64,000 nt of DNA from Firmicutes bacterium AM55-24TS (lineage in GTDB: Bacteria > Bacillota > Clostridia > UBA1381), in contig QTVU01000001.1 of assembly GCA_003460745.1 (NCBI GenBank), positions 97,131 through 161,130 of the forward strand, written 5' to 3'. This document shows, piece after piece, positions 8,901 to 23,900 of this stretch. The position numbers were made by a program, and so were the translations under genes. Below the pieces are notes generated by a model. The model did not search any database. It saw nothing but the letters and a program-made list of their open reading frames with translations, and was not told where the DNA came from. Position 1 is the stretch's first letter; each line of letters begins with the position of its first letter.

Positions 8901-11900
8901 TAATATGATTGATGAACGGTTCATAAGGCTTGTCTGCATCGCTTTCAGCATATACAACGAACGACTTGTTAATACCGCTTATTGCGCTTACAACATTAAT
9001 GTCGAATCTTTCCTTTTGTGTTGACATTGCAAAGTCAATGTCCTTTCCGCTTTCAATCTCTCTGCCGTTTACAGTAATTATTGCATCACTGTCGGCTGAA
9101 GTTATATTAAGCGGAATTGTTGTTGTACCTTCCGGTACTGTTATTGTTTCAAGAGTGCTGTTTGTTATCGCATCTCCGTTCAATGTACCGCTGATACCGT
9201 TGATTGCAGTATCACGCAAGATTGTTACAGAATACTTCTGCATTGTAGCACCGTTTCTGACTGTAATAATTCTTACTGTCTTATTACCGTTCAATGCAAA
9301 TGTTCCGATACCGCTTACGTTTGCAGAACTGCTTGCTGCCTTAGCATTTATTGTTACACGGGTTGTTGATGCATCTACATATGTGTAGTAGTTAAGCTCT
9401 CTTGCCGAGAAATCCGGAATTATGTCCTTACCGTCTACAGTCAAGCTGCTTAGGTCAGGAACATCGGCTGCCATATTCTTTCTGAATATATCCAATGTGT
9501 ATGTTACTTCAGGCAATGAATCATCAGCTGATGCATATACCTTGATTGCAACTGAGTTATATACTCCGTCTGTCAAGTCTATATCCATAGCGCCTGTATA
9601 TTCTGTGCCGTTTACTTTAATCACACTGCCCGGATTTAATGCAGCTGTTTCAAGAGTTACCTTATTTACCTGATAAGGAACTGTTACATAATAGTTCTTT
9701 ACATCTCTTGTAAATGCCGGTACGACTGTACCCTTATTAAGAACAAGTTCTGTTAGAGCATTATCGTTATCCGAATCAGGACGATATACATTTACAAGAT
9801 ATACACGCTTAGTTATTGATAACTCTGCAGGAGATTTTGTATTATCTATTGCAGTTACAACAACCTTAATCTGATTCTTACCCTTCTTAAGTTCGATATT
9901 TTCTGATGCCATACCGCTTACAACTTCAAGGTTGTTAACAGTAATCTTCGCATCATTGGCAGTTGGGATAAGGTTAATGTATGATGTTGATTCATCTACA
10001 TTAATTTCATATGCCGTCTTATCCGGATCAAATGCCGGTGACAATGCAAAGTTCTGTTTAACTGCCAAGTCGATAAGTTTAGGGTCAATGTCAGGTTGTT
10101 GACGATTGATTACCAATGTATAATACTCTTTATTTTCCTGAGCATTCGATAGTTCAATCGTGAATATGTTATCACCGTATTCAATAGGTTCAAAGATATT
10201 ATTCCATGTACCGCTTGATATTACTCTGCCGTTTACTCTAATCGTTAGATTATCTTCATCCGATGGGTCATTTGATATAGCAGTTACCTTAATATCTGCC
10301 TTTTCAAATGTACTTGGAACACTTGCATAATATGAATGTTCATCCTTATCGAATGTAGGCGTTATAGCATAGTCATCAAAGTGTTGGTCTTTTAGTTCCA
10401 AACCTGTAATTTCAGGTATCGGAGTTTCAAACTTATTACGATATACCGAAACCGTATAAGTCTTTTCTGTGCCGTTTACTGTTCTTACAATGAATGTTAC
10501 TACCGTTTCGCCTACAGCAAGCGGTGACAATGAGAATGTATCTCCGCTGCTTATCACCTTAGAAGTTCCGCTTGATGTAACGGTTATATCCTTTATAGCA
10601 TCCGGAGTTCTTGCAACCGGTATCAAATCAACATTTTCATGCTCATAAGTATAAGTCAAATGATAATTTGTTTCATCACTGTCAAATATAGGAGTGAGTA
10701 TACCGCCTGCTGTGTACTTAATATCTATTAGGTCAGCATTATCATTTTCACTGCCTCTGTAAATATTAATTACATAAACCTTCTTAGTGTTATTCCATGT
10801 TCTATTACCTGCTTTTGCAGTATTGTTAGGAGCAGTTACCGTAATAACAATCTTATTGCTACCCTCTACAAGCTTAATATCGGTGTTTATCGTACCAACC
10901 GCATCAACGTCAATATCTAAGGCTTCGCTTCTTACCCAAATAGCAGACATTGTATTTTCGGATTTAGCGTTAATCTTAATTGAATCAACGTCATTTGCAA
11001 CAGTAATCTTATATGATGTTACATTCTTATCAAATGTCGGCGTCATACTTTGACCGCTTGCTGTCAGAGATGAAAGCAATGCGCTTGTATTCTTGTCTAT
11101 TGCTCTGTTTATTGTAATTGAGTAGTAACGACTGTTGCCGTTGCCATCGCTTACTTTGACAATAAACAAGTTATTACCCGCATCAAGCTTAATCGGCGTC
11201 GGCTGACCGGACAACATAGTTTCGGTTGTATTATTGGCTACATCATACAATGTTGCAGTCATATTACCGTCTGTACCCGTAACATTTGTATTCGGAATTA
11301 CTGTGATTGCTTCTTCTGTTTCCGTATTAGTTACATTTGAATAGTAGTTATAATCTACATCTGATGAGCTGTTCATCATTGTCAATGTATGATTTGCAAG
11401 AGATATACTTGATAAGAAGTTTTGCTTTGGATTGATATTAGCATTAGTATTCTTATAAAGTGTAATCTTATACTCTTTCATTACTACGCCGCTTGCCGAT
11501 ACATTGAATGCAACTTCGGTTGTTGATTTCTCAGTCAAACCGTCTTTGATTGTCACGCTTGTTCCCTTTGTGGTAGAACCGCCGTCAATCTTGTAAGCCA
11601 CATCGCTTGCAGCACTGCTCGGTGTTGCTTCAATATTAATATCATTAATATTTTCACCTTCAACAATGAAGTAGTAATCCGTAATATCTCTGTCGAACAT
11701 CGGAACTAAGCTGTAATACTTACCGCCGATAACGACTCTGATGTCGTCCAAAGTAGCGTCAGTATCAGGAATCTTACGATTTATTGTAACCGTATATGTC
11801 TTAGTTGTTATTCTGTCTTCAGATGTTACTTCAATCTTCAATATGTTGTTACCAACTGTCAAGTTATCAAATACAAAGCTATTTCCGCTTGTATGGTTGA

Positions 11901-14900
11901 TAACCGGCTTTGAACCGTTGCTTGTAGATGTCATAAGCTTGATTGTAGCATTATTGCTTGCTGTAATCTTATCAAATGTCACCTTTGTAACAGCTGTATC
12001 TACATCGATTTCGTAGTTATGAACATCCTTATCGAATGTAGGTTTCATCACTACGCCGCTTTCAGGTTCAAGTTCAATAAGGTCTGCATCGCCTGACATT
12101 CTTGTTACGTGTACAATATATGTCTTGGTTATATCTGTTGCAACATCCTTTACAGTAACGGTTATATCTTGAGGATTATTCATCAAGTATGTCTTATTGG
12201 TAAACTGCTTTGTTGTTCCCGCATCAGGGTTTTGCTCAGCTAAAGTACCAATCTTAACCGTCTTACCGTCTGATAGAGTTGTTACTCTCATCATCGGTGT
12301 ATATGTCGCATTATGCGGAATACCTATTTCAAAGCGGTTATTTTCACTGTTCCAAACAGCTGCAATAGGATTTGCATATTGACGAGTTGTATCTGTTACG
12401 AAGTCTCCATTGTCGACATCCATATAAACACTTAGAATATCTCCCGTCACACTAATCAACTTCAATACATAATCTCTGCTGATTGTATCTGTACCGGCTG
12501 TCAAAGAAACATTAATATCAACATTTGTAGTTACAGACGATATAGTCGGCATAGTTATCGTTACCCAACCGGTAGACGAAACATCTGCTGCGCCATTTGT
12601 CTTTAATGTTGTTGTTGCTCTTGAATCGCTTGCCATAGCCTTAACAATCGGATTTGTACCCGATTCAACATATGCAACATATGTTCCGTCCGGCTGCAAA
12701 GCGGCAGGCATATCATTTACCATGACATACTTAACGCTTGCGTCTATCGGCTTACGATAAATATGAAGTTCGTATTCCAATTCCTTAGATGTTTCACTTG
12801 TTACTTTTACATAGAATACGTTATCGCCATATTCAAGATTTACGTTTTGAGTAATTGTAACAAACGCATTACTCATCGGTTTTTTGTTTGAATCAAGAAT
12901 TGTAACCATCGTCTTAGCACCATCATGATTATGATATGCCTTAGCGTAAATGTCTGCATTTGTCTTTTCTGATTCAACATTTACCGTATAAACGCCCTGT
13001 TTCTTTTCATCATCTGTTGTAGGCTTATTTATCTTATAATTATCCTTATCAAAGTCAGGATCCAAGTCGTAACCGATAACTTGTAAATCTGCAAGTCGGT
13101 TTTCATCGCTAGGGTCATGAATTTCTATATAATAAGTTTTTGTGTAGTGAGGAACTCTCAAGTAAATAGGTATTCTGAAGTATTCCGAAGTTGTTCCGTC
13201 TGTCTTCATACTGTTGACATACTGCTTAATATATTTACTCAAATCGTCGATTTGCTCACTGCCTGCGTCTGTAATCTTGATTCTTGTTTCATAATCATTA
13301 GGATTCCAGCCTTGTGTCTTCGCATAGTCAAGTAGTTTCTGATGTGTTTCATGTGCATTTGCATATACATCATACTCATGTAAATCATTTTCAGTCTTAA
13401 TCGAATAAGTTGTAACCGTCTTTATAAATGATGAATTATAGAACGGTATCTTATTTGAATTGTCCTTCTTTGTGATATACAAATCATCAAGATATACGTC
13501 AACCGGAATATGCTTGATACGTAATGTATAATAGATTGACGGGCTGCCGTCCGACTTCTTAAGTTCAATCGAGAAGTAGTTGTCGCCAACCTTCAAATCT
13601 ACGTTTGCAGTAAGCTGACCGCCCTTACCTGCTCCCAATGTATATGTCTGCGATACTGTAAGACCCGTCAACGTAATTGCGGCGTTTTTATCAACAGCAT
13701 ATATATCAACTTTAGCAGTTGGATTTTCTGCTTCTGAATATGAGTATGCCTCATATATAATCTTGCCGCTGTCAAGAGTTGTCTTAACTGCATCATTGTC
13801 ATTTACACGGATTGCTCCAAGTGCTGCGTCAAGCATATCACGCTTAATTAAAATATTGTTAATTGTTATTAAGAATCCGTCTTCGTCATATACACGAAGC
13901 TGAACAATCGAATTAACTTCTTTTAGCTTAATTGTTGATTTAATAGTCTGCTCATTAGTTGTATCATCTACAAGTATCTTTTCACCGTCGTCAATCTGAA
14001 CGTAATATTTATGACCTTGAGGGTCTGCCATATTAATTTGCATATCTGCATCGCTCAAGTAGAACGGAAGTTTTGTCGGACGTTCATAGTTTGAAATGAT
14101 AACACCGTCTTCATTTGTAACCGGATCGCCGATTCTTTCTGTAAGTTCGTCATTTACGACTGTGTTCAAATCGAAGTTGTAGATGTACTGAACAATGTAA
14201 ATCGTATAGTTCTGTGTTGCGCCTGACGGAGATTCTACCGTTACAGGAACTTGCGTAACACGACCGTTTAGTTTTACATCATCAATATATGTATTTACTG
14301 CGCTGTTCTGATGAACACCGTTTACATATATCTTAGCAAACTTATTCTCACTTATAAGTTTTACTACAGCTGTATCACGTCCTTGCGGAACTGATGCCAA
14401 GTAAGTTGTAAGACCTGTTATACTTGCATTCTTCAAGATTACTTCAGATTCATCTATAGGATAATCTTTGTATCCTTCTTTTCTCAAACCGATATTAACA
14501 TTTTTCAACTGAGTACCCTCAGGGCTGTTAATAAGGTTGATTACATATTCCTGAGATGCGTTGTTGGTTCTCGATGTTACTTTAAATCTGAACTTATATA
14601 AATTTCTGTCTTCAATACTGGCGGCATCCGTTGTAGCACCTGCGAAGTTTACATTAGTTCCTTGAATTTGTTTATTATTGCTCAGTACATATGTACCATC
14701 TCTGTACTCATAGAACTGAATTACCGCATATGGGTCTATTGCGAATACAAACGGTTGTGCAATGTATGTATTCATCGGCATTTCAACTTTGTACGATATT
14801 GCCGTTGTATTAGGTTCCACACCCGCTTCATAACCTGTAACCTTACCTGTAACTCTTGTTGTCTGCTGAGTTTCAGTAGAAAGTCCGCCTGTAGCGTCAA

Positions 14901-17900
14901 CATATACTTTGTCTATACCAAGTTCACTTGAAGCTTTCTGAATCATCAATGTGTAATCCTGTGTTCTGCCGTCACCGGCTGTTACTCTGGCTTTCAATAT
15001 GATGTCATCTATACCTGACATTGATGCCTCTGTATCAACTGCCAACATTCCGCTCGCAATCGCAGGTTTACCAAAATCAGTAAAGAATTCAATCTTTGAA
15101 CTTGCCGACTTAGTCTGTGACTTAACATATGCCATATTTGCCGTTGGATTAATATAGCTTATGTAATTATATGTATAAACATATTTGCCGTTTACAAGTG
15201 TCTTATCTTCGCTCTGCTTTGCAGCCTTTACATATGAGCTGTCAACTAACTTAATATCGCTGACAAACATATCAAGTTTCAAATCAGAACGCATTTCTTC
15301 AGGAGAAAGCTTTGTAATAATAAGCTTTGTTATTGCTATCTCATCAGGAGTTGTACCATCTGACAATAAATCAGGTGAACCAACCTTAATATCAATCGTT
15401 ACCGATGACGATGTCGGAATTGTTGATACGTCATAATTCAAATATGAATTGCTTGAAAGAGCAAATCCGTTATTCTCAAATTCTACGTATTCCCCGGCGT
15501 TCAGAGCAGTAGCTTTGATTTCATTTACAAGTGTTTCATCTGCCCCTACATCAATTCTGAATGTATAAGGGTCGTTTCTGTCTTGCTCTGCATAACGTCC
15601 GTCAAGTGTAATTTCCTTAAGCTTTAGATTATTCATCTTTCTGATAATCTTAAGTGTGTAGTATGCAGGAGCAATATCACCTTCATAACTCCATACCGTT
15701 ACCTGGAATGTTCTTGAACGTTCGCCTGTTGTTTCATCAACATCATCGTCATTACTGTCAAACGGAATATTTATCTTTAGAGTTTGATTTGTCGAAACAG
15801 TATCTACACCGTCTATCGTCATACCAACTCTTGCTGTTGAGTAATCAGCACCGATTTCAATAGGAACGATTGATGTACCGTATGTTATATTCTTTATGAT
15901 AATCGGATTGTTTACAGTTATATTTTCAACAACTGACTGGAACAACTTACCCGTTTTATCTTCAGGATATGCATATACGTGATCAATTTTTCTGTTATTA
16001 GACTTTCTGATTAGGTCTACTATGTATTCCTTACCATCACCAACACCTGACAACATTTCATCCTGTGAACGTATTCTAAAGTACAATGTGTAGTTTTGGT
16101 TAGGTTCAAGATTTGAAAGTTGTACTTGTTTTTGATGTAATTCATAGTTATTTGTATATGATGATGTATATGGGTCATAAATATCTACGCCCGCATATTC
16201 ATAATCTGCGATTACCTTCATGTCAACAGATGTTATACCTGTTTCAATTTCTACAGTGTATCTGCCTGTGTTCTTATCGTACTTAGCAGGCGGTATGCTG
16301 TTAATTGTTCCTGCAGGACCAACCCATACACTGTAATTATCACTTTCGGCATCATATTCAACATCTCTGTTTGAGTTATCTGCAAGATAAACTCTCAAGT
16401 CATATTCTTGCATTGTACCCGCTTCAGAGATAATTCTGAATTTAACCACATGAGGAATATCAGGATCTGCATCGTCAAACAAGTATGAGTGGGATACTCT
16501 GAACGGAATGTTGTATTTAGCATCATTTCCGTGATAATCAAAGTCGCCATCTTCCCATAGAAGTTCTGCTGTTGTATCCTTCGACTGAACAGCCGCCTGA
16601 ACAACAACCGATGTCTTTTCGGCATTATTAACTGCTTTTTCATATACACTGTAAGGAATATAGCTGTTATAATACGGCAGATCCGAATCGCCCTCAGTGA
16701 ACGGACCATATGCTTCTACACCATTAACCGTTACATAATCGGCATTAGTATTAATCGACTGAATTGTTACGTTTAATGCATTGTTTGAAGTATGTCTGCC
16801 GTCTTCTGATGTTACTACGTACGGAATTACCTTAACGCTTTCGCCATCCTTTACAGGAATCAAGATACCGTGAATATCTCCGCCGTTTACTACATTTGAA
16901 CCACTTATTACAGTGTCATCATCTGTTATTCCGGTATATATTTTACCGTTTAGAGTAATCTTAGCCTTTGAATACTCTGTCTTGATATATACTCTTAAAT
17001 ACTTATTACCGTTTTCATCAACTGTAAGTGTTGATTCGCTTACTTTGTAATAATCTACAACATTTGGACTTGTTTCACCGTCATATCTTGTAGTTTCATT
17101 TACAACAGTTTCTGAGTTGTTACTGCTGTTATGAAGTACATTTGTATTTTCTGACAATCTGTAGATTACAACCTTATACTGATGAGTATATCCTGTACCT
17201 GCTTCAGGTATTGATACAATAGTAATATTTGTATCAGGAGTATCTTCAGATACTGATCTTGCCGTATTTACAGGGATTGTAAGTACGCCGTCTGTCGGAT
17301 AATTATAATCAGATCTGTTTACAATTCCGTTTTCAGATACTGAATTTACCGATACTGTCGGATCATACGGAGTTGGTGCATGTTCATCAATGCGAAGTCC
17401 AACCTTTACAGTTGCATCCTTCACGATACCATATCTATAGATAATCTCATCGCCGACCTTTTCAGGATTTTTAAGCAAGTTACCGTCAATATAAATATCA
17501 ATATCTGCATCAGTGTTCTTATACTTCTGACCTATTAAGAATGTATAAGTCTTAACAGTACCAATCTTTTCATCAATAGTTGCATCTGCTTGAGCCTTAT
17601 AGTTATTAGCTACACCAACCTGAATCTTAACTACTGTAAATCCACCGTCTTTTTTGATTAGAGGAATCTTATAAGACTGGTTGCTTGTCTGACGCCATCC
17701 GCCATCCCATACAACGCTTGCATCGGTTGCTGAATAGTCGTTTGCTGCGGCTGTTTCATATGCTGCAACCTCCTTCTCATATTGAGCAAGTGCTGCTGCA
17801 TACTGTTCATCTGTCATACTTCCCTGAGTAGGTTTTTCAGGTCTTGTCAAGTGACCTATTCTGATGTAGTTATTAGCATCCTTAGCCAACACTGATGCGA

Positions 17901-20900
17901 TTGCACTTGGCAAATCATCAGTCTGCGGATCAAGACGAACAACATATGCATTTCTTGTGCTGTCCCAAAGAGCATTTGACAAGTTGCCGCCGCCGTAAGG
18001 TCCTGCCTGTACAGCTTCAAGATCAAGATTCAATCTATTGATATTAATTTTATACTCAGCAGTAGTATTTAATGAAGATTTAATCATTACATTAATAGTG
18101 TTCTTACCTGTTATTGTAAAGTTCTTATAAACATTATTATGTAATGACGAAGTATTATCGTCAATCTGTACTTCTGCCAACAGAGTTGATGCTATAGCCT
18201 CAAGATCTACTGTTGTAACATCAGACGGAATCCATAGCTGATATTTACCGTTTATATCCTTACCGGCTTCAACAGTTGTTTCTGTTCCGCCGTCATTGTA
18301 AGTTGCGGTAAATGTCTCAAGATTTGCATTATCACTCTTCTTGTAGATGTATAGATATGATACCTTAATTGTTTCTAAGTCAGCAGCTTTTGACTTGATT
18401 TCATAGATTGTTAATTCTTCGCCGTCAAGAAGTACATTAGTTGCTGTCCACTTATCCGAATTAGCTGATGTTGGGTCTGTTGCAGTTGGGCTGCCTGCAT
18501 TTACAAGTGTATAAATATCATTAGCCTCTATCAAAATATCAACATATGTCTTATTTGTAAACGGAACATTACCCGGAGTATCAAGTTTAACTACATATAC
18601 GTCTGCAGTTGCTCCTGTTTCTTCATCTATTACTCTGTTTTCAGCTGTCGGAGTATAAACATTGCTACCGTATGTTACCTTAACAGTCTTTAATGAATCA
18701 TCAATACTCTTTCTTGTTAAGTGAAGTACATAATGTTCAACAACATTCTCTTCTGTTGTTACGTCAATCGGAATGTAAATATCCTTAATTGATGTATCAA
18801 GTTTATATCTTTCGATTTCTTGTACATTAGCCGAATTATACTCTGATGCAATGCTTACCTTTGAAGTAGAGTTTACAGTTTCAGCCTTAATATTGATATA
18901 TTCAAGGTCCTTGGTAATTACATAGTTATAAACATTTTCATTTATATCTGTAACATCTGTATAACCCGAACCTACAAGAACATTGCCTATAAGAGTAAGC
19001 GGATCAACCTGTACATACTTCAAACCTGTATGATATTCAGCAGGTTTCAAGATTAACGGATATTCAACTGTTGAAAGTGCATTACCGTTTGTTACTCTCA
19101 ATGTATAAGTTGTTGTAGTACCGACATTTGCAGGAAGTGCTGTATTAATCCATGTCAAGCCGTTCATGCTCTCATATGAAACAACATTTCTATCTTTGTC
19201 AAGTACTTCAACTGTACCTGATATAGGAGTAATTTCTGCATTTACAGAATCAGCTGACTTACCTATTTCTGCAACGTATGTGTTATTTACACGAGCAACT
19301 GTCGTTCCGTCAATAACAACGCTGTCAAGTGTTGCCAAAGTAGGTTCTTTAATAATTACAAGATTATGTTCCTGACTTGCACCGCTTGTTGATGTAATTG
19401 TAAACGGAATTATTGTCTTATCATTGATAAGTCCGTTTATAACACCTTCAAATACACCTGTATATGAACCGCCTCTGATTGCAATTGTTGAATAAGGATT
19501 CTGAGCCTTTATGTAAATATTAGCCGAATTCTTAGTATCTCTGATATATACAATATGTTCGCAGGTTGTTTCTCCGTCTGCAAACAAGTCAATGCTTTGT
19601 GCAGAAACTGACGAAGCCTTATTTGTAACTTGTAGCATTGGGTAGCTGCCTGATGTCATATACCATATATCATTGAAGTTCCAATCGCTAAAGATTGACT
19701 GAACATATAGGTCAGATGCAGCAATACTGCTATTATCATTTGTCGTAACGATTGATGTATCATTCTTAACAAACAATGCACCCATTACACCGTGTGTATG
19801 TGTAATTGTACCGTCACTGTTAATAGCAATCGATGCTTTATCAAACATTGAGCTTGACAGATTTGCGTTAGCGAATACATATCCGATTGTTGCACCGGCA
19901 TTATTGCTTATTACTATACCTGCAGAAGCATTGTTGCTTACAAGTGCAGTTGATGTAATATATGAGTTTTCAATAGTACCGTTGTTTTCGATTGCAAAAC
20001 CGGCTGCATTCTTAGCTGTAATCTTACCGCCCGTTTCAATTGCAACTTGTTCGATTGTACCGTTGTTAATGCCTGCTACCACAGATGCATTTTCAACTCC
20101 GTTTTCACCGATTGTCGCAACCGCAAATCTCAAGTTCTTAACAGTACCGTTATTTACAGCAAACAAAGCTGAATAATCTTGACCGTTTACGCTCTTCTGT
20201 GATGTAATCTTCAAATCGGAAATTGTAAATCCGTTACCGTCAAGACTACCTGTAAACGGTGTATCTTCTGAACCGATAGGATCCATTTGAATGTAATCCG
20301 AATTATACTTCATTGAAATATTATTCTTCAATACATAATGCTTTGTTAAGCTTTCCTCATCGTTACCGATGCTCTTCAATCCTGCGGCTGATGTGATTTC
20401 AAACGGACGTGCTTGGCTACCGTCAGGAATGTTAAGATTTGATATATCTGCATCAGCTGATTGGTTCCTGAATGTAGGATACTGAGCTGTCTTGATTACC
20501 CATGTATTTGCAAAGTCCCAATCATTGAATGTTGCTATATCTCCAAGCTTTTCAGGAAGAACTGACGCACTGTTATATACATTGCTGTTGCTTCCCACCT
20601 TGCTGTAGATTTGGCCAGGCATTACTGTATATGCATTATTTATTGTTGAGTTGTCAAGGTTCAATACAACAATCGACGCTACGTGTTCATCGGTTAAATT
20701 ACTTGATGTTGAGCTTATTGAACCTACATTATATACATTCTTAACAGCGTTATGGTTCAATGCTGCAATACCTGCTGCGTACTCACCTGATGTAATTGTT
20801 GCTTTATTATATGCGTCTTCGATAGTACCACGGTTATCACCTGTTACACCGCCGGCTGCATATGAAGATTCAATATTACCTGAAGCTACGGCTACTCTTG

Positions 20901-23900
20901 AAATTACACCGTTTTGTTCATTCTTACCTGCCACGGCACCGATATATTGATATGATGTGCCTGCAACAGATGTAATATTTACATCTTCAAGTTTGAAGTC
21001 ATAAACTTCACCCTTATTTGCACCAAACAAGCCGTATGCTGTATCATTTGATGTAGCTGTAATTGTTAGATTTGATATTGACTTTCCGTTACCGTTTAGG
21101 TTACCTGTAAACGGTTTGGAAGTTGTACCAACCGGAGTCCATGCAGTACCGCTTAAGTCAATATCATTCATCAATACATAGTATGCATCAAGATGATCTG
21201 ACATAGCCTGAAGTTCTTCGGCCGTTGTAATCTGGTAAGGTGATGCCTTACTGCCGTCAGGGTCTTCAGGAAGGATAGTTGAGCCGCCGCCGCACGATGC
21301 ATCTTTAGCTACATATTCGTCCTCTGTACCTCTTTCGGCGATTACCTTTTCTACACTTGTATTATTGCTGTACTTAACAATTACAAGTTCATATCTGCTT
21401 GTCTTTGTTCCGTCAGAAACAACAATATAGAATTTATTTACTGTTCCAAGGTTTGCAATATCAGGTACTGATAATTGACCTTGATCTTCACCAAGAACAA
21501 CATCACCTGTGTCTGTTACTCTGATAAGTCCAAGTTTTGAATCGCTTCTTCTTGTTGCAATTACAATGCTTGCACTGTCATCTGTGCTCGGAATAGCTGT
21601 CTTATAATTTCCGTACTTATCCGGAGTTAGCTTTGTATAATCTCTTTCTGACTTGCTCTGAACCATTACATTTGAAAGTGCCAAAGACTGGTCTTGTCTT
21701 ACAAGTGTAATTGTTTCTGCAATAAAGCTGTTATCGTCATACGGGTATGAGTAAATCTTGAATTTAACAGTTGTTGTCTTACCAGAATCAAGAGTTACTG
21801 TTTCAGTATTTTCACTTACCTTAAACTCGCTGTCACCAATCTGTACCTTTGAAACTTCGCTGTCTGCAACAACTTTAATATCTGCCGCAGTTGCTCCGTA
21901 AGGTACTTCATAAGTGTAACCGCCGCTTGTCTTTGTAAGCTTGGTTCCGTTGACATAGACTTCTTTTTCACCCGTATTGCTTCTTATAATATACAATGTG
22001 TATGCTTGCTCTGCCTTACCGTCCTTAGATGTAACGGTAAAGTCAACCTTAGATACGTTCTTTGTAACATTATAAGATACGTTCAAGACACCGTTTGTTG
22101 ATTTATCGCTGCCAAGTTTAACTACTGCATCTTCGTTTGCCGCAGTTATTGTAAGTATGCCGTTTGTTACGGTACTGTCTGCTCTTACAAGATATGTATT
22201 AGACTTAAAGTCTGCCTTTTCAGCTGTTACACCGTCAAAGACAACACTCTTTAGAGCTACGTCTGAATCTTCAACATACTTAATTATTACTTGATATGGA
22301 TCACTTACAACCTTACCGTCATAACTCATAATTCTGAAGTTAAATACTGTATCATTTTCTGAGTTAAGTGCAAGATTTTCAAATACATAACCGTGTGAGT
22401 TGTCACTTACAAGAATACCGTCAATACCGAATCCTGTAAGTTCTACCTTTGCCATGTTACCTGTAGGAACGATTGAAAGGTCAACCGGATTACGTCTGTT
22501 TACAACTGCTGTGTAGATACGGTCATCAGGAACTGAGAATAACGAAATATCTACATCTGTTGAGGCACCGGCTGTAAGTTCAGTCTTATTAAGTGAAACC
22601 GACTTGACATCTGTGTCTTCGTAATCAGTATATACATACAATGTGTATGTCTGCTTTACACTGCCTGATGATGATCTAATTGTAAATTCAAACTTATTTA
22701 CCTTTGAAACATCGGGTTCATCAAGCATTCTCTTTGCAATAAGTTCACCGTGGGCTACATCGTAATCGCCTGTTTCACTATTCTTCATTGAGATTTCTGC
22801 AATACCGCTTGATGTATGTATTGTGATAGTTGCAGGGTTTTCTGCTCTTGAATCGCCTCCGTTAAGATCTGACGGAATTGCAATCTCATAGATAGTAGGA
22901 TTATTCTTTCTTGTGATTGCTGCGATACCATTTACGATAACCTCGCCTATCTCCGTGTTATTACTGTTCTTATAGATACTTACTGTATAAGTCTTCTTAG
23001 CATTTGGTGTACGTACATCATCAACATACAACTGTGAACGAACTTCTACAGTTATAGTTGTTTCTTCTTCAGAAGACAATGTATATGAAGTATCTGACCA
23101 TACGTTGATGTATGGAATTGAAAGTGCATTTCCTGCTACATTGACAAGTTTAGCATATTGATTTGCTGTAATTGTTACATCCGCCTCAGTTACGGTTGTC
23201 GGAACACTGAATGTATACTTCAAACCATTTGAGATAGGAGTTGTATTTACAGTATCATTAACCTTTACATTGTCAAGTGACAAGTCATCTGATGCACCCT
23301 TTAATAATAAGTAGTAGTTCTTAACCAACTCTGCCTTATCATTTTGAGGTTTAACGGTAATTCTCAAGTATCTCTTACCACCAATAGGAACACCGCCTAC
23401 AACCTTATATCGGAATGCACCTTCGTCGGTCTTCTTTCTTGTGATGATGTCACCTGTCGAATCTATGATGTTTTCACTGTCATCAGGCAATGCTACTTCA
23501 TGTATTGATTCGATTGTTGCATACTTATCTGTAAGCAGTATATCAAGCAATATATCGTGGTCAGGAACGTTTGCTTCATACAATACTGTCATTGACATAT
23601 CAACATTGTATTCGCCGTCCAAACCTTTTTCTGTTGTTATACTCTTAATTGATGTATCGTCTGACTTTTCTCTGAATTCAAGAACATAGTTCTTCTTCGA
23701 GCCGTTTTCAGCCTTTACTTCGATTACATATTTACCACCGTTTGCATTTGCCGGCAATGTATCCTGCCAATTATTATCTGTTGTCCAACCGGCTGTATCG
23801 CCTGCTGTTGAAGCACTGCTATCGCCGTTATTATGCCACTTATTCTGTGAATCATAGTAACCTACTCTCAATATTGACTTAGGTGAAGTTTCAATCGTAA

